From Clostridium saccharoperbutylacetonicum N1-4(HMT) (GTDB lineage Bacteria; Bacillota; Clostridia; Clostridiales; Clostridiaceae): a stretch of 64,000 nt of DNA. Made by a program: the position numbers and the translations under genes. The notes beneath the pieces are model-generated. The model ran no database searches. It was given only the letters and a program-made list of their open reading frames with translations, and was not told where the DNA came from. The DNA lies in the NCBI RefSeq assembly GCF_000340885.1, contig NC_020291.1, forward strand, positions 5,083,001 through 5,147,000, read 5' to 3'. Below are positions 27,511 to 38,572 of this stretch, one piece after another (within the stretch, counting starts at the first letter, position 1; every line of letters starts with the position of its first letter).

Positions 27511-28287
27511 TTATTTATTCATATCAGCTTTTATTAGATTTCTAATTCCTTCAATAGCAACTTCTATTGCAGCTTCCGTATCATGCACTTGTGCATTTTC
27601 TAAGCCTGCCTTTTCACGTTCTTGGTTTGCTACTACTAAGAAAACTGATCCAACTCTGACTTTTAAATAACTTCCAACTACAAATAATGCAGCTGACTCC
27701 ATTTCAGAAGCAAGACATCCACATCTTAACCATGCATCCCATTTATTTAATAAGTCATAACTTACTGGTTTTGTTTCTGGTGAATGTTGTCCATAAAATG
27801 AATCTTTACATTGAACAACTCCTGCGTGGTAAACTTTATTTAATTTCTTAGACGCATCTACTAAAGAATTTATAACCTCTAAATTTGCTACAGCAGGGAA
27901 TTCAATTGGCGCATATTCTTTACTAGTACCTTCTGCTCTAATTGCTCCAGTGGCTACAACTACATCTCCACCTTTAACATTTATATCCATTCCGCCACAT
28001 GTACCTATTCTTACAAAGGTATCAGCTCCACAGTTTACTAATTCTTCTAGGGCTATTGCAGCTGATGGTCCACCTATTCCAGTTGATGTAACACTAACTT
28101 TAACCCCATCTAAATATCCAGTATAAGTTACATATTCTCTGCTATCAGCAATTAACTTTGGATTCTCGAAGTGGGCTGCTATCTTTTCACATCTTTTTGG
28201 ATCTCCTGGCATGATAACATATTTCCCAACTTCTCCTTCCCCAACATTTATATGATATTGTTTCCCTGAACCTTGCGAATAATTCAT
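27511..28287 (-). CDS. udp: Uridine phosphorylase
   Basis: NP-I family phosphorylase, 258 residues, cleaving uridine (and often deoxyuridine) to uracil and a pentose-1-phosphate. Motifs: [37 protein letters not shown], the uracil-recognition insert [12 protein letters not shown], and [25 protein letters not shown] precedes the ATG. First gene of the nucleoside operon, behind a consensus promoter with GntR-type boxes. Confidence 0.92.
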   Translation of the reverse strand: MNYSQGSGKQYHINVGEGEVGKYVIMPGDPKRCEKIAAHFENPKLIADSREYVTYTGYLDGVKVSVTSTGIGGPSAAIALEELVNCGADTFVRIGTCGGMDINVKGGDVVVATGAIRAEGTSKEYAPIEFPAVANLEVINSLVDASKKLNKVYHAGVVQCKDSFYGQHSPETKPVSYDLLNKWDAWLRCGCLASEMESAALFVVGSYLKVRVGSVFLVVANQEREKAGLENAQVHDTEAAIEVAIEGIRNLIKADMNK

Positions 28288-28352
28288 ATTTATCCCTCCA
28301 TTTATTTCATAAAAATCATTTTTAGAATACGATTACAAGAGTCTTTTAAAAA

Positions 28353-28405
28353 AATGTCGGACACATTATTAACTTGTCTATTAACTTGTATCTTTGTCTG
28401 TACAC
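28353..28405 (-). promoter_or_regulatory. GntR/HutC-type operator cluster at the nucleoside operon start
   Basis: Palindromic TGTC..ACA elements lie just downstream of the promoter: ATGTCGGACACAT (around 28354-28366), ACTTGTCTATTAACTTGT (around 28372-28389) and TTGTCTGTACAC (28394-28405). They resemble HutC-subfamily operators (TTGTCTAnACAA type). Their place over the start site and early leader fits repression by the divergent regulator. Confidence 0.5.
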
Positions 28406-28407
28406 TG

Positions 28408-28436
28408 AGAATATCATGCCTAATTATTTCTGTCAA
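28408..28436 (-). promoter_or_regulatory. SigA-type promoter of the nucleoside operon
   Basis: Minus strand: -35 TTGACA at 28431-28436, a 17-base spacer, -10 TATTCT at 28408-28413. The start would fall near 28400, about 115 bases before udp. Confidence 0.75.
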
Positions 28437-28607
28437 GTTCTTTTTATTTATTTTATATTTTAGGGTTATACCTAACTTCAAATCTATGTTAAAATATATT
28501 GTGTTAATAACGATAATTGAGTATTATAAAAATATTATTGTCATTAATATAAAATCGAAATTATATTTATTATTATATACTTATAATAATATTATGTATA
28601 TGTCTAC

Positions 28608-28619
28608 TTGTCTAAACAA
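28608..28619 (+). promoter_or_regulatory. GntR-type operator before the regulator gene
   Basis: TTGTCTAAACAA is a near-perfect palindrome of the HutC-subfamily type, 30 bases before the regulator's start codon, suggesting autoregulation. The rest of the 28288-28648 divergent gap is AT-rich; a 122-codon frame across it is not credible. Confidence 0.5.
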
Positions 28620-28648
28620 CCTTATGTCTGTAGAAAGGTGATATTTTT

Positions 28649-29383
28649 ATGAATGAGTTTAATATAACTGTAAATGAAAAAGAATTGAGATATGTGAGTG
28701 TTTATAATCAACTTTTTAAAATGATAAATGAAGGAACTTTTCCTGAAGGCAGTAGATTGCCATCAGAACCCGAACTTTCAAAATTAATTGGGGTTAGCCG
28801 AACAACCTTAAGACAGGCACTTGCATTATTGCAAGATGATGGATTAGTAAATAATATTCGAGGCAAAGGAAATTTTATAGTGAAGGCTAAACCCAAAAAA
28901 GATATTGGTTTAGAAACAATGGGGCACCCTATATACAAATGTATAAACGATACCATTGATGAAGTTAAAATCCAATTGCGTATAGAACCGTCTACAGATT
29001 ATTTTAATCAAATTTTAATAAAAAAGACTGCTGCTGTTGTATTAATAGATCGGTGGTATAAGGCTCAAGGTAAGTCTATAGCATACACTTTTACTTTACT
29101 ACCAATTGAAACCATTTCCAAATTTAATTTGGATTTAAACAACCAAGATCAAATTTTAGAATTTATAGAGACAGAGCTTTATGAAATATCTAGTGATATT
29201 TTGGTTGAAATTAAGTATTCAACTTCTGGAAATTTTGCTGCCAAAGCTTACCCCATTTCACCAGAAAATCAATTTCATCTAATACAAGAAACTATCCATA
29301 AAGACTCAGAATTTCCAATAGCCTCTAACAAGCACTATTTACCTATAAAAACTAGCTCTATTAAATTTCATCCAAAAAAATAA
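28649..29383 (+). CDS. GntR-family (HutC/UTRA type) regulator of nucleoside genes
   Basis: 244 residues: N-terminal winged helix (about 17-85, with PSEPELSKLIGVSRTTLRQA and the wing DDGLVNNIRGKGNF) and a C-terminal UTRA effector domain (residues about 100-240, VEIKYSTSGNFAAKAYPI). AAAGGTGATATTTTT precedes the ATG. It is transcribed away from the nucleoside operon, whose promoter carries GntR-like boxes, so it probably represses that operon until a nucleoside or sugar phosphate binds the UTRA domain. The effector is not known. Confidence 0.85.
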   Translation: MNEFNITVNEKELRYVSVYNQLFKMINEGTFPEGSRLPSEPELSKLIGVSRTTLRQALALLQDDGLVNNIRGKGNFIVKAKPKKDIGLETMGHPIYKCINDTIDEVKIQLRIEPSTDYFNQILIKKTAAVVLIDRWYKAQGKSIAYTFTLLPIETISKFNLDLNNQDQILEFIETELYEISSDILVEIKYSTSGNFAAKAYPISPENQFHLIQETIHKDSEFPIASNKHYLPIKTSSIKFHPKK

Positions 29384-29394
29384 TCATACAAATG

Positions 29395-29431
29395 GAGCAG
29401 TCACACTAAAAAATTAGTGTGGCTCTTTTTT
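29395..29431 (+). terminator. Terminator behind the GntR regulator
   Basis: CACACTAA and TTAGTGTG (about 29402-29421), with outer GAGC/GCTC, pair around an A-rich loop and are followed by T6 on the plus strand. Confidence 0.8.
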
Positions 29432-29474
29432 ACAAAAAAAATAAATCCCAAACTAAATAAGTTTGAGATTTATT
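29432..29474 (-). terminator. Terminator behind the second transketolase
   Basis: AATAAATCCCAAAC (29440-29453) pairs with GTTTGAGATTTATT (29461-29474), one mismatch; the minus-strand RNA then has eight U. Back to back with the regulator's terminator. Confidence 0.8.
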
Positions 29475-29494
29475 GTAAAACATCATTATGTTAC

Positions 29495-31486
29495 TTATTT
29501 TTCAACTACTTTGATTGCTTTTCCAACAACATTTTCTACAGTAAATCCAAATTGCTCAAATAAAACTTCTGCTTTACCTGATGCACCAAAGGTATCTAAG
29601 GAAATAACATCTCCGTCTAAACCTACATATTTATGCCATCCAAAGGATGTTAAAGCTTCAACAGCTAGTCTAGCTCGTACTGCTTTTGGCATTACTGATT
29701 CTTTATAAGCTTCATCTTGCGCATCGAATAGTTCAAAACTTGGCATACTTATTACTCTTGCATCAATTCCTTTTGCTGATAACTCATCTGCTGCTTTAAA
29801 GATTAATTCTACTTCTGAACCTGATGCCATTAGTAGTAAATCTGGAGTTTCTTTCTTTGAATCTTTAAGGATATATCCACCCTTTAATGCTCTCTTAGGA
29901 CATCCATCATATAGTGGTAACTTTTGTCTTGTTAATACTAATGAAGTTGGTGTAGTTCCATTTGTTACAGCATAATACCAAGCTGCTGCTGTTTCTTTTG
30001 AGTCTGCTGGTCTAAACACTGTCATATTTGGCATGCTTCTAAGTGCTGCTAAATGTTCTATTGGTTCATGAGTTGGACCATCTTCCCCTACTCCAATACT
30101 ATCATGAGTTAATACATAAGTTACTGGAAGCTTCATAAGAGCTGATAATCTCATTGCTCCCTTCATGTAATCACTGAATACAAAGAAGGTTGCACAGAAT
30201 ACCTTAAGTCCTCCATGAGCATACATACCGTTAGCTATAGCTGCCATAGCATGTTCTCTAACTCCAAAGTGAAGGTTAGATCCACTTCTATCTTCTGCTG
30301 AGAAATCTCCTCTATCATTCATATGAGTCTTGTTAGATGGTGCTAAATCTGCTGATCCTCCAATAAAGTTTGGAATAAGCTTAGCTAGTCTGTTTATCAT
30401 TATTCCTGAAGATTCTCTTGTAGCCATTTCTTTATCAAAGCTCCAAAGTTCTTCATTGTTTAATAATGCATCTTTATCAATTTCTCCACTCATCCACTTA
30501 GTATATTCTGATGCTAATTCTGGATAAGCTGCTGAATAAGCTTTAAATAATTCATTCCAAGCTGTCTCAGTCTTTTCACCTTTTGCTATATGTTCGTTCA
30601 TATTTGTGTAAACTTCGTCTGGAACATAGAAAGCAGGTTCAGCTTTCCAGCCTAAGTTTTCCTTCATAGCTTTTACATTGTCTGCCCCTAAAGGTTCTCC
30701 ATGAGCTGATGCTTTTCCTTGTTTTGCTGGACAACCAAAACCTATTTGATTTTTAACTATTATCATTGATGGCTTTTTAGTTTCTGCTTTAGCTTCTGCT
30801 ATTGCTTTTTCTATTGCATCTATATCATTTCCATCTGCAACCTTTAATACTTGCCAGCCATAAGCTTCATATCTCTTTGCTACATCTTCTCTAAATGCTA
30901 TATCCGTATTTCCTTCTATTGAAATATTGTTTGAATCATATAATACGATTAATTTTCCAAGCTCTAAAGTTCCTGCTAGCGATGATGCTTCTCCTGAAAT
31001 TCCTTCCATAAGACATCCATCACCAACTATAGCATATGTATGATGATCAACTATGCTATACTCTGGCTTATTAAACTTTTCTGCTAAATGTGCTTCTGCT
31101 ATAGCCATACCTACTGCATTACAAATACCTTGTCCAAGTGGTCCAGTTGTTATTTCAACACCTTTAGTATGACCATATTCAGGATGTCCTGGTGTTAAAC
31201 TTCCTACTTGTCTAAAGTTCTTTAAATCTTCAACAGTTAATCCATATCCAAATAAATGTAATAATGAATATTCAAGCATTGAACCATGTCCTGCTGATAA
31301 TACAAATCTATCTCTATTATCCCATTCAGGATTTTTTCCATTATGATTCATTTTTGTCCATAATGTAAATGCCATTGTTGCTGAACCAAGTGGCAACCCT
31401 GGATGCCCAGACTTTGATTTTTCTATAGCATCTGCTGATAGCACTCTTATTGCATTAATTGATAACTTATCTAATTCTCTACTCAT
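29495..31486 (-). CDS. tkt: Transketolase (copy 2)
   Basis: 663-residue transketolase with the same domain order and motifs as the copy at 15081 ([37 protein letters not shown]). It differs from that copy at single scattered residues, at 13 residues packed within positions 295-333 ([14 protein letters not shown].. here), and in the last few residues (VVEK tail). AGGTAAGAA precedes the ATG. It ends the arabinose/xylose unit, behind xylH, as the other copy ends the nucleoside unit. Confidence 0.95.
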   Translation of the reverse strand: MSRELDKLSINAIRVLSADAIEKSKSGHPGLPLGSATMAFTLWTKMNHNGKNPEWDNRDRFVLSAGHGSMLEYSLLHLFGYGLTVEDLKNFRQVGSLTPGHPEYGHTKGVEITTGPLGQGICNAVGMAIAEAHLAEKFNKPEYSIVDHHTYAIVGDGCLMEGISGEASSLAGTLELGKLIVLYDSNNISIEGNTDIAFREDVAKRYEAYGWQVLKVADGNDIDAIEKAIAEAKAETKKPSMIIVKNQIGFGCPAKQGKASAHGEPLGADNVKAMKENLGWKAEPAFYVPDEVYTNMNEHIAKGEKTETAWNELFKAYSAAYPELASEYTKWMSGEIDKDALLNNEELWSFDKEMATRESSGIMINRLAKLIPNFIGGSADLAPSNKTHMNDRGDFSAEDRSGSNLHFGVREHAMAAIANGMYAHGGLKVFCATFFVFSDYMKGAMRLSALMKLPVTYVLTHDSIGVGEDGPTHEPIEHLAALRSMPNMTVFRPADSKETAAAWYYAVTNGTTPTSLVLTRQKLPLYDGCPKRALKGGYILKDSKKETPDLLLMASGSEVELIFKAADELSAKGIDARVISMPSFELFDAQDEAYKESVMPKAVRARLAVEALTSFGWHKYVGLDGDVISLDTFGASGKAEVLFEQFGFTVENVVGKAIKVVEK

Positions 31487-31591
31487 TTCTTACCTCACTT
31501 TAACTTATTTTACTATTTTTTCTAAATTAACAATATAGAATTTAATTGACAATTTACAATACAACATTGTCAAACTATAATTTAATACTCA

Positions 31592-32806
31592 TTATTTCTT
31601 CTTCTTTGAGTATAAATCAAATACTACTGCAAATAGTAAAACAAAACCTTTAATAGCCATTTGCCAGTTATTATCTACTCCTAGTAAAGACATACCATTG
31701 TTAAGAACACCTAATACTAATCCACCGACAACTGCTCCCATGATTCTTCCTGTACCACCACTTGTTGATGCACCACCAATATAACAAGCTGCCATTGCAT
31801 CAAATTCAAAGTTAACCCCTGCTTTTGGTTGTGCTGAGTTAACACGCGCTGCATAAACTAATCCTGCTAATGCTGCCATAACTCCCATATTAATAAATAC
31901 TAAAAATTGAGTTCTAGCAACCTTTACACCAGATAATGCTGCTGCTTTTCTATTACCACCAACTGCATAGACTTGTCTACCAAATACTGTCTTTGTAGTA
32001 ATAAATGAGTAAATTCCTATTATTACTCCAACAAGTATCAATACGTTAGGTATTCCTTTGTAACTTCCTAACATAAAAGCTCCAATTAGAATTACTGCAA
32101 CTATCACAGCATTTTTAGCCAAAAATACATTCTTACTTTCAACAGTAAAATTATATTTCTTTAGTTTCTTCCTATTTTTCATATTTATTAATACTACTGC
32201 TAATGAGAATATAATTCCTATAATTACTGTTGATCCAACTAAATAACCTGCACCCATTTTGAAGTAAAATAGTGGTGGTAAGAAACCAGATCCTATATTT
32301 GCAAATGATGTTGGAAATGGTGCTATTGTTTTACCATTTAATATTATCATCGCAAATCCTCTAAATGCTAACTGACCAGCTAAAGTTACTACAAATCCTG
32401 GAATTTCTTTGTAAGCTATCCAATATCCTTGAGCTGCTCCAACAATTCCGCCTAATACAAGTGATATAATAATAGATAATCCTGGATTAAGGCCTTTACT
32501 AACCATACACACACCAGCTATGGCTCCAATAAATGCGCAGACTGAACCTGCTGAAAGATCAACTGTACCTATTATTACTACCAATAACATACCTATTGCA
32601 ACAATCAATACATATCCATTTTGTTGAATTAAATTAGTTATATTAAGAGAGTTTAACATAATTCCTTTAGTTAGAATTTCAAATATAGTTATTACCGCTA
32701 TTAATACAGCAAACATTCCGTTTTTTCCCATAAAACTCTTAAATGAACTACCTTTTTTAACTTCGTCTTTTACACTATTATTTGTTTCAACTTTTACTTC
32801 ACTCAT
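31592..32806 (-). CDS. xylH: D-xylose-type ABC transporter permease XylH
   Basis: 404-residue BPD_transp_2 permease with about ten to twelve hydrophobic segments. XylH traits: IIGTVDLSAGSVCAFIGAI, the short hydrophilic break KNRKKLKKYNF in the middle, VGGNRKAAALSGV and CYIGGASTSGGTGRIMGAVVGG. It starts one base past the end of xylG and is coupled to it. It is the membrane part of the xylFGH importer for D-xylose or a related pentose. Confidence 0.88.
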   Translation of the reverse strand: MSEVKVETNNSVKDEVKKGSSFKSFMGKNGMFAVLIAVITIFEILTKGIMLNSLNITNLIQQNGYVLIVAIGMLLVVIIGTVDLSAGSVCAFIGAIAGVCMVSKGLNPGLSIIISLVLGGIVGAAQGYWIAYKEIPGFVVTLAGQLAFRGFAMIILNGKTIAPFPTSFANIGSGFLPPLFYFKMGAGYLVGSTVIIGIIFSLAVVLINMKNRKKLKKYNFTVESKNVFLAKNAVIVAVILIGAFMLGSYKGIPNVLILVGVIIGIYSFITTKTVFGRQVYAVGGNRKAAALSGVKVARTQFLVFINMGVMAALAGLVYAARVNSAQPKAGVNFEFDAMAACYIGGASTSGGTGRIMGAVVGGLVLGVLNNGMSLLGVDNNWQMAIKGFVLLFAVVFDLYSKKKK

Positions 32807-32807
32807 C

Positions 32808-34358
32808 TTACTCTGCCTCCTTGTTTTTTGCCGTAACTATTTTACTCATAATAACTTCTTGAGTTGCATCCTTAATATCTAGTTCCCCTATCATTTTCCC
32901 TTCATTCATGATGTAAATTCTATCGCTTATACCAAGAACTTCTGGTAATTCAGAAGAAATTACAATAACAGCTTTTCCTTGTGCTACTAAGTCATTTATA
33001 ATTGTATAAATTTCATATTTTGCTCCAACGTCAATTCCTCTAGTAGGTTCATCAAGAATTAATAAGTCTGGTTCTGCATAAATCCATCTTGAAAGGATTA
33101 CTTTTTGTTGATTACCACCACTTAAATTTCCTGTAAGCTGCAATATACTTGGACTTTTTATATTCATTGATTTTCTAAATTCTTCTGCAGCTAAAATTTC
33201 AACTTGTTCATTTATAACACCCTTATTAGAAATTTTATTTAAAGAAGCAATTGTAATATTATGACGTATATCATCAATTAAATTTAAACCTGCATCTTTT
33301 CTATCTTCAGTTACGTAAGCAATACCTGCATCAATTGCATCTTTAACTGTTTTTATATTGATTTCTTTTCCTTCTTTTATAAGAGTTCCAGAAATATTTG
33401 CACCATATGTTTTTCCAAAAATACTCATTGCAAGTTCAGTTCTTCCTGCACCCATAAGCCCTGCAATTCCAACCACTTCACCTTTTCTCACATTTATATT
33501 GACATTATCAACTTTTTTTCTATCTGGATATTCCGGATTATATACATTCCAATCCTTTACTTCAAATAACACATCTCCTATTTTAGGAGTTCTCTTAGGA
33601 TAACGATCTGAAAGTTCACGTCCTACCATACCTTTTACAATTCTATCTTCAGGAATTCTTCCGCCAGATGCATCTAAAGTTTCAATAGATGCTCCATCAC
33701 GCAATATAGTTATAGAATCACAAACTTTAGAAACTTCATTTAATTTATGTGAAATCAAAATACATGTTATTCCTTGTTTTTTTAACTCCAACATTAGATC
33801 TAATAGATGTTCACTATCATCTTCATTTAATGATGCTGTTGGCTCATCTAATATTAATAATTTAACATTTTTTGATAGGGCTTTAGCAATTTCAATTAGC
33901 TGTTGCTTACCAACACTTAATGTATTTACTATGGTATCTGGGTCTTCATTCAAGCCAACTTTCTTAAGTAATTCTTGAGTTCTTGTTCTTACCTCATGCC
34001 AATCTATAACTCCATGACTCGCAATTTCATTTCCTATAAAAATATTTTCACCTATACTAAGGTAAGGACTTAACGCTAATTCTTGGTGTATAATAACAAT
34101 TCCATCTGCTTCGCTATCTTTAACAGTTTTATATTTACATTCTTTTCTGTTGTACAAAATAGCACCTTCATATGATCCATAAGGATATATTCCACTTAAA
34201 ACTTTCATTAAAGTAGATTTACCTGCTCCATTTTCTCCACAAAGTGAGTGAATTTCTCCTTGTTGTACTTGTAAATTAACATTATTTAATGCTTTTACAC
34301 CTGGAAATGTCTTAGTTATATTTATCATTTCAAGAATAATATCATTATTCCCTAACAT
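32808..34358 (-). CDS. xylG: D-xylose-type ABC transporter ATPase XylG
   Basis: 516 residues with two cassettes. Cassette 1: Walker [10 protein letters not shown], signature [15 protein letters not shown], Walker [11 protein letters not shown]. Cassette 2: degenerate Walker [11 protein letters not shown], signature [14 protein letters not shown], Walker [13 protein letters not shown]. The insert [19 protein letters not shown] is characteristic of XylG/ChvE-type ATPases. GGAGGGACATAATAT precedes the ATG. A hairpin at 34380-34413 separates it from xylF. Confidence 0.9.
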   Translation of the reverse strand: MLGNNDIILEMINITKTFPGVKALNNVNLQVQQGEIHSLCGENGAGKSTLMKVLSGIYPYGSYEGAILYNRKECKYKTVKDSEADGIVIIHQELALSPYLSIGENIFIGNEIASHGVIDWHEVRTRTQELLKKVGLNEDPDTIVNTLSVGKQQLIEIAKALSKNVKLLILDEPTASLNEDDSEHLLDLMLELKKQGITCILISHKLNEVSKVCDSITILRDGASIETLDASGGRIPEDRIVKGMVGRELSDRYPKRTPKIGDVLFEVKDWNVYNPEYPDRKKVDNVNINVRKGEVVGIAGLMGAGRTELAMSIFGKTYGANISGTLIKEGKEINIKTVKDAIDAGIAYVTEDRKDAGLNLIDDIRHNITIASLNKISNKGVINEQVEILAAEEFRKSMNIKSPSILQLTGNLSGGNQQKVILSRWIYAEPDLLILDEPTRGIDVGAKYEIYTIINDLVAQGKAVIVISSELPEVLGISDRIYIMNEGKMIGELDIKDATQEVIMSKIVTAKNKEAE

Positions 34359-34379
34359 ATATTATGTCCCTCCTTGTTT

Positions 34380-34413
34380 AAATAATAGTAGCAATTTATT
34401 GCTACTATTATTT
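34380..34413. terminator. Perfect hairpin between xylF and xylG
   Basis: AAATAATAGTAGCAAT (34380-34395) and its exact inverse (34398-34413). No U-run follows on the minus strand, so it is more likely an mRNA-stabilising or partial-termination hairpin behind the binding-protein gene. Confidence 0.55.
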
Positions 34414-34427
34414 TTATAATTTGATTA

Positions 34428-35558
34428 CTATTTGTTAAGGTCTGCTTCTTTTATATATCCTGAGTCAATTAATTCTTTTTTATAATTATCCTTATCTACA
34501 GAAACTGGAGTACATAAATAAGATGGTACAACCTTTACTCCATTGTTATAAGTTTTTTCATCATTAACTTCTGCTTTTTGTCCTTTTAAAACTGCATCAA
34601 CTGTTTTAACTGCTTGAGCTGATAATTTTCTTGTATCTTTAAATATTGTTTGTGTTTGTTCACCTTTAACTATTGACTTAACTGTAGCTGTTTCTGCATC
34701 TTGACCTGTTATTACTGGCCATGGAAGATCAGCACTACCGTAACCAACACTTCTTAAAGCTTCTACAATACCACGACTTAAACCATCATAAGAAGAGAAT
34801 ACAGCATCAACTTTTTTACCTTTTGAGTAATTAGCAGTTAATATGTTTTCCATTCTATTTTGTGCTAAAGCTCCATCCCATCTTAATGTACAAACTTCAT
34901 CAAATTTAGTTTGACCTGAAGCTACAACTAATTTTTTAGAATCTATATAAGGTTTAAGAACTTCCATTGCACCATCGTATAACATATGTGCATTATTATC
35001 ATCTGGAGAACCTGCAAATAATTCTATATTAAATGACTTAGTTGCATTTTTTAAATCTAATTTCTTTTCAATATATTGTCCTATTTGAGTCCCTACAAGC
35101 TTATTATCAAAAGAAATATAGTAATCTACATCTGCAGTATTTTTAATTAAACGGTCATAAGCTATGACAGGAATATTAGCTGCTTTAGCTTTTGCACAAA
35201 CGTCTGTTAATGATTCACCATCAATATTTGCAATTACTAAAGCACTTACGCCCTTTGTAATTAAGTTTTCAGCTTGTGATACTTGTGTTTCAACAACATC
35301 TTCTGCATATTGAAGATCTGTTTTATAGCCAAGATCTTTTAAACCTTTTACCATATCGTCTCCATCTTTTATCCAACGTTCAGAAGACTTTGTTGGCATT
35401 AAAATACCAATTGTTTTTCCACTAGTATTTGAATCACTTGTTGCACTACTAGAATTTTTGTCATCTGCACCTCCTGGAGCAGTAGTTGTAACACCACATC
35501 CTCCTAATGATCCTAAAAGTGTCATAGATAGTAACATTGCCATTAATTTCTTTTTCAT
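34428..35558 (-). CDS. xylF: D-xylose-type binding lipoprotein XylF
   Basis: Extracytoplasmic pentose receptor, 376 residues. The signal ends SLGGC (lipidated Cys21), followed by a Ser/Asn/Asp linker. Periplasmic-binding type 1 motifs of the XylF/ChvE branch: [75 protein letters not shown] and TGQDAE. I start it at the ATG at 35558 with GAAGGGGAAACAATT before it; the frame to 35576 adds residues ahead of the signal. It lies behind a small membrane protein gene in the pentose operon. Confidence 0.9.
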   Translation of the reverse strand: MKKKLMAMLLSMTLLGSLGGCGVTTTAPGGADDKNSSSATSDSNTSGKTIGILMPTKSSERWIKDGDDMVKGLKDLGYKTDLQYAEDVVETQVSQAENLITKGVSALVIANIDGESLTDVCAKAKAANIPVIAYDRLIKNTADVDYYISFDNKLVGTQIGQYIEKKLDLKNATKSFNIELFAGSPDDNNAHMLYDGAMEVLKPYIDSKKLVVASGQTKFDEVCTLRWDGALAQNRMENILTANYSKGKKVDAVFSSYDGLSRGIVEALRSVGYGSADLPWPVITGQDAETATVKSIVKGEQTQTIFKDTRKLSAQAVKTVDAVLKGQKAEVNDEKTYNNGVKVVPSYLCTPVSVDKDNYKKELIDSGYIKEADLNK

Positions 35559-35674
35559 AATTGTTTCCCCTTCCATCTACACATATTTAATTTAATTTTA
35601 TATTTTCTTTTGTTCCATCTAATCGTTATCATATGTGATAAATTCAAACAGATCAAAAGGTAATATCTTTACAT

Positions 35675-35947
35675 TTACTTGTAAAAGTTGTAGGACAATT
35701 CCCAAATAACTAACAATGCCATAGCATTAGCATATAACTTATTTACATCAAACTTATACTCTACATTCTTTTTTTTGTATAACAGATGAATAGCCACACA
35801 CAAAATAATAATCGCTCCAAACATCGTCAATGGTAAAAAGGATGGTGTTAGAAATCCAGCATCGATCATAACAAAATATAGTAATAATCCTGGTGCTATT
35901 AGATAGTATAATAACCTATTGCTTAATGTTACATTCTTTTCATTCAT
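35675..35947 (-). CDS. Small two-helix membrane protein of unknown function
   Basis: 90 residues, not recognised. Two hydrophobic segments (about 12-30, LLYYLIAPGLLLYFVMIDAG; about 36-56, LPLTMFGAIIILCVAIHLL) are joined by a short Pro-rich turn; then a basic segment KKKNVEYKF and a third, weaker helix NAMALLVIWELSYNFYK. GGAGAGAATTCA precedes the ATG, and the gene sits between the kinase and xylF genes with gaps of about 60 and 115 bases, all on the same strand, so it is probably real and expressed with the pentose genes. It could assist the transporter or a membrane step of pentose use; nothing shows which. Confidence 0.6.
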   Translation of the reverse strand: MNEKNVTLSNRLLYYLIAPGLLLYFVMIDAGFLTPSFLPLTMFGAIIILCVAIHLLYKKKNVEYKFDVNKLYANAMALLVIWELSYNFYK

Positions 35948-36009
35948 TGAATTCTCTCCAATCTAATAAAAATTATGGTTTAATATTCAATAATAAAGTA
36001 TTTTAATAT

Positions 36010-37617
36010 TTATTTAAGTTTATCTACTGCTGCCCTTTCAATTGTAAGTCCATTTATATAACGATTTATAAATTGGTTAAAACCTTCAACGTCATTTTTA
36101 TCAGGACTAACCTTAGTACCAATCTTTCCTGCAAATACTTTCTCTACTAGATAATTTTCTAATGTCTCATTTTCAGCTTTATTAAGCATATATGATGCAA
36201 GCAATGCAATTCCCCATGCGCCACCTTCTCCAGCAGTTTCCATAACAGAAACTGGAGCATCTATAGCGGCAGCCATAATCTTCTGTCCAACCTCTTTAGT
36301 TTTAAATAAACCTCCATGACCTAAAATTTCATCTAATTTAACACCTTCTTGTTTAAGGAGAATATCTAATCCAATTTTTAATGCACCTAGTGCTGTGAAT
36401 AAGTTAACACGCATAAAATTAGCTAAGCTAAATTTACTTTCTGGTGACCTTACAAACAAAGGACGTCCTTCTTCAAAATTAGTTATATGTTCACCTGAGA
36501 AATAGTTATATGCTAATAATCCACCACAATCTGAATCTCCTTCAAGAGCCTTATTATATAATGTTGCAAAAAGTTTTGTCATATCAACATCTACACCCAT
36601 TGCTTCTGCAAATTCTTTAAACAAACCAACCCAAGCATTAAGATCTGATGTACAGTTGTTGCAGTGAACCATAGCTACTAGATTACCAGTAGGTGTTGTA
36701 ACTAGATCAATTTCTTCATACACTTTTGATAGTTCTTTTTCAAGTACAATCATTGCAAACACAGATGTTCCTGCTGAAACATTACCTGTACGCTTTGCGA
36801 TGCTATTAGTAGCAGCCATTCCTGTTCCCGCATCACCTTCGGGAGGACAAAGTGGAATACCAGCCTTTAATTGTCCTGTAACATCTAAGAGCTTTGCCCC
36901 TTCTTCAGTAAGTGTACCTGCATCTTCACCAGCCAATGAAACTTTAGGTAATATTTCTTCAAGTTTCCATGAGAAATTCTTTGAAGTTATCAATTCATCA
37001 AACTGTTTAATCATATTTTTATTAAAGCTTTTACTATCAATATCTATAGGAAACATTCCTGATGCTTCACCTACCCCTAAAACTTTTTGTCCTGTAAGTT
37101 TCCAATGAATATACCCTGCTAAAGTTGTTTGGAAACTTATATCAGTTACATGTTCTTCATTATTTAAAATAGCTTGATAAAGGTGAGCAATGCTCCATCT
37201 TTGTGGAATATGATAATTAAACACCTTTGTCAATTCTTCAGATGCTTTTTGTGTAATTGTATTCCTCCATGTACGGAAAGGCACCAAAAGTTTACCTTCT
37301 TTATCGAAAGCCATATACCCATGCATCATTCCACTAAATCCAATTGCTCCTATAGTTTGAAGAGTGACACCATATTGCTTCTTAACATCTTCAACCATAT
37401 TCTTGTAACTATCCTGAACACCAGTCCATATATCTTCTAAACTGTAAGTCCATATGTTATTAATATATCTATTTTCCCAATCATGACTACCTGAAGCTAT
37501 GGGTGTATTATCTTCATCAATTAGAACAGCTTTAATTCTAGTTGAACCAAGTTCTATGCCAAGTACTGTTTTTCCATTAATAATAGCATTCTTTAATTTG
37601 CTCATATCGTGACTCAT
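36010..37617 (-). CDS. araK: FGGY-family L-ribulokinase, AraK type
   Basis: 535-residue FGGY carbohydrate kinase. The N-terminal phosphate loop [15 protein letters not shown], the sugar-binding GFSGMMHGY, and the C-terminal ATP-site segments [24 protein letters not shown] and [15 protein letters not shown] are present. Only weakly AraB-like; it fits the clostridial AraK described in C. acetobutylicum, which phosphorylates L-ribulose in arabinose breakdown. Its place between araD/tal and the pentose transporter supports this. The ATG at 37617 with GGAGGGTTTT is used; the frame to 37629 adds four residues. Xylulokinase is the main alternative. Confidence 0.8.
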   Translation of the reverse strand: MSHDMSKLKNAIINGKTVLGIELGSTRIKAVLIDEDNTPIASGSHDWENRYINNIWTYSLEDIWTGVQDSYKNMVEDVKKQYGVTLQTIGAIGFSGMMHGYMAFDKEGKLLVPFRTWRNTITQKASEELTKVFNYHIPQRWSIAHLYQAILNNEEHVTDISFQTTLAGYIHWKLTGQKVLGVGEASGMFPIDIDSKSFNKNMIKQFDELITSKNFSWKLEEILPKVSLAGEDAGTLTEEGAKLLDVTGQLKAGIPLCPPEGDAGTGMAATNSIAKRTGNVSAGTSVFAMIVLEKELSKVYEEIDLVTTPTGNLVAMVHCNNCTSDLNAWVGLFKEFAEAMGVDVDMTKLFATLYNKALEGDSDCGGLLAYNYFSGEHITNFEEGRPLFVRSPESKFSLANFMRVNLFTALGALKIGLDILLKQEGVKLDEILGHGGLFKTKEVGQKIMAAAIDAPVSVMETAGEGGAWGIALLASYMLNKAENETLENYLVEKVFAGKIGTKVSPDKNDVEGFNQFINRYINGLTIERAAVDKLK

Positions 37618-37631
37618 AAAACCCTCCAATT

Positions 37632-37700
37632 TATTCAGTTATTAGTTAAGAGTTAACAGTTATGAGTTAACAGTTAGTTCTTAACTTATTAGCTGAATTT
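37632..37700. repeat. Oligomer-rich imperfect palindrome between transaldolase 2 and araK
   Basis: TTCAGTTATTAGTTAAG (37634 on) is answered by CTTAACTTATTAGCTGAA ending near 37697; between them GAGTTAACAGTTAT repeats. The oligomers (AACAGTTA) are the same kind seen at the ends of the three-stem repeats, and matching ones flank the transaldolase stop codon at 37815-37857. Confidence 0.5.
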
Positions 37701-37842
37701 TTTAATTTATTATAAGATGCATATCTTTTTTACTATACATTAATTATTTTCTTAGTATCCTCTAAACAATTTAGACTTAAATATCAATCCACAAAACTAC
37801 TCAGTAATTTCATTCTTAACTGTAATCTGTGAACTTAGTTTG

Positions 37843-38496
37843 TTAACTGTTAGCTGGAAAAGCTGCTGCCCAGTCTGCTTTAAATTTTTCTAATCCTTGA
37901 TCTGTTAATGGATGCTTTAGCATTTGCATTACTAAATTAAATGGTATTGTTGCTATATCTGCTCCTGCTTTGGCTGCTTCAATTACGTGAATTGGATTTC
38001 TTACACTTGCTGCTATTATTTCTGTTTCTATTCCATGTACTGCAAATATTTCTGCTATATCTCTTACTAAATCCATTCCTATCATTGATATATCATCTAC
38101 TCTTCCTAAAAATGGACTTACATAAGTTGCTCCTGCATTTGCTGCTAATAATGCTTGAGTCGCTGAGAATATTAAAGTTACATTTGTCTTTATTCCTTCA
38201 CTAGATAATACCTTTGTTGCCTTTAAGCCTTCAGCTGTCATTGGAATTTTTACTATCATATTTTTATGAATTGCTGCAATTTCTCTTCCTTCTTTTATCA
38301 TTCCTGCTGCATCTTCACTTATTACTTCTCCGCTTATTGGTCCATCAACTATTCCTGTTATTTCCTTAATTACTTCGTTAAAATCTCTGCCTTCTTTTGC
38401 TACTAGTGATGGATTTGTTGTTACTCCACAGATTACTCCCATTTCATTTGCTTCTTTAATGTGTTCTACATTTGCTGTGTCTAAAAAAAATCTCAT
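37843..38496 (-). CDS. tal: Transaldolase, fructose-6-phosphate-aldolase-like subfamily (copy 2)
   Basis: 217 residues, identical to the copy at 18527 except Gly48, Ala75, Asn187, Leu202, Ala215 and Asn216. All catalytic features (Asp6, TTNPSL, Lys83 in IVKIPMT) are kept. GGGAGATGTAATATT precedes the ATG. It lies between araD and araK; the last residues Ala-Asn-Ser and the stop fall in an AACAGTTAAC oligomer of the repeat family, as in copy 1. Makes the pentose unit self-sufficient in sugar-phosphate rearrangement. Confidence 0.95.
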   Translation of the reverse strand: MRFFLDTANVEHIKEANEMGVICGVTTNPSLVAKEGRDFNEVIKEITGIVDGPISGEVISEDAAGMIKEGREIAAIHKNMIVKIPMTAEGLKATKVLSSEGIKTNVTLIFSATQALLAANAGATYVSPFLGRVDDISMIGMDLVRDIAEIFAVHGIETEIIAASVRNPIHVIEAAKAGADIATIPFNLVMQMLKHPLTDQGLEKFKADWAAAFPANS

Positions 38497-38572
38497 AATA
38501 TTACATCTCCCATTTATTAATTTAAAATTTTTGCTTATTTAATATCTTACATATTTATTTAACTTAATTTCA

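Noticed and set aside
28273..28641. 122-codon plus-strand frame across the udp-GntR gap
   Set aside because: It covers the operon promoter and operators, has no ribosome site, and its product is low-complexity Ile/Tyr/Leu sequence typical of AT-rich DNA.
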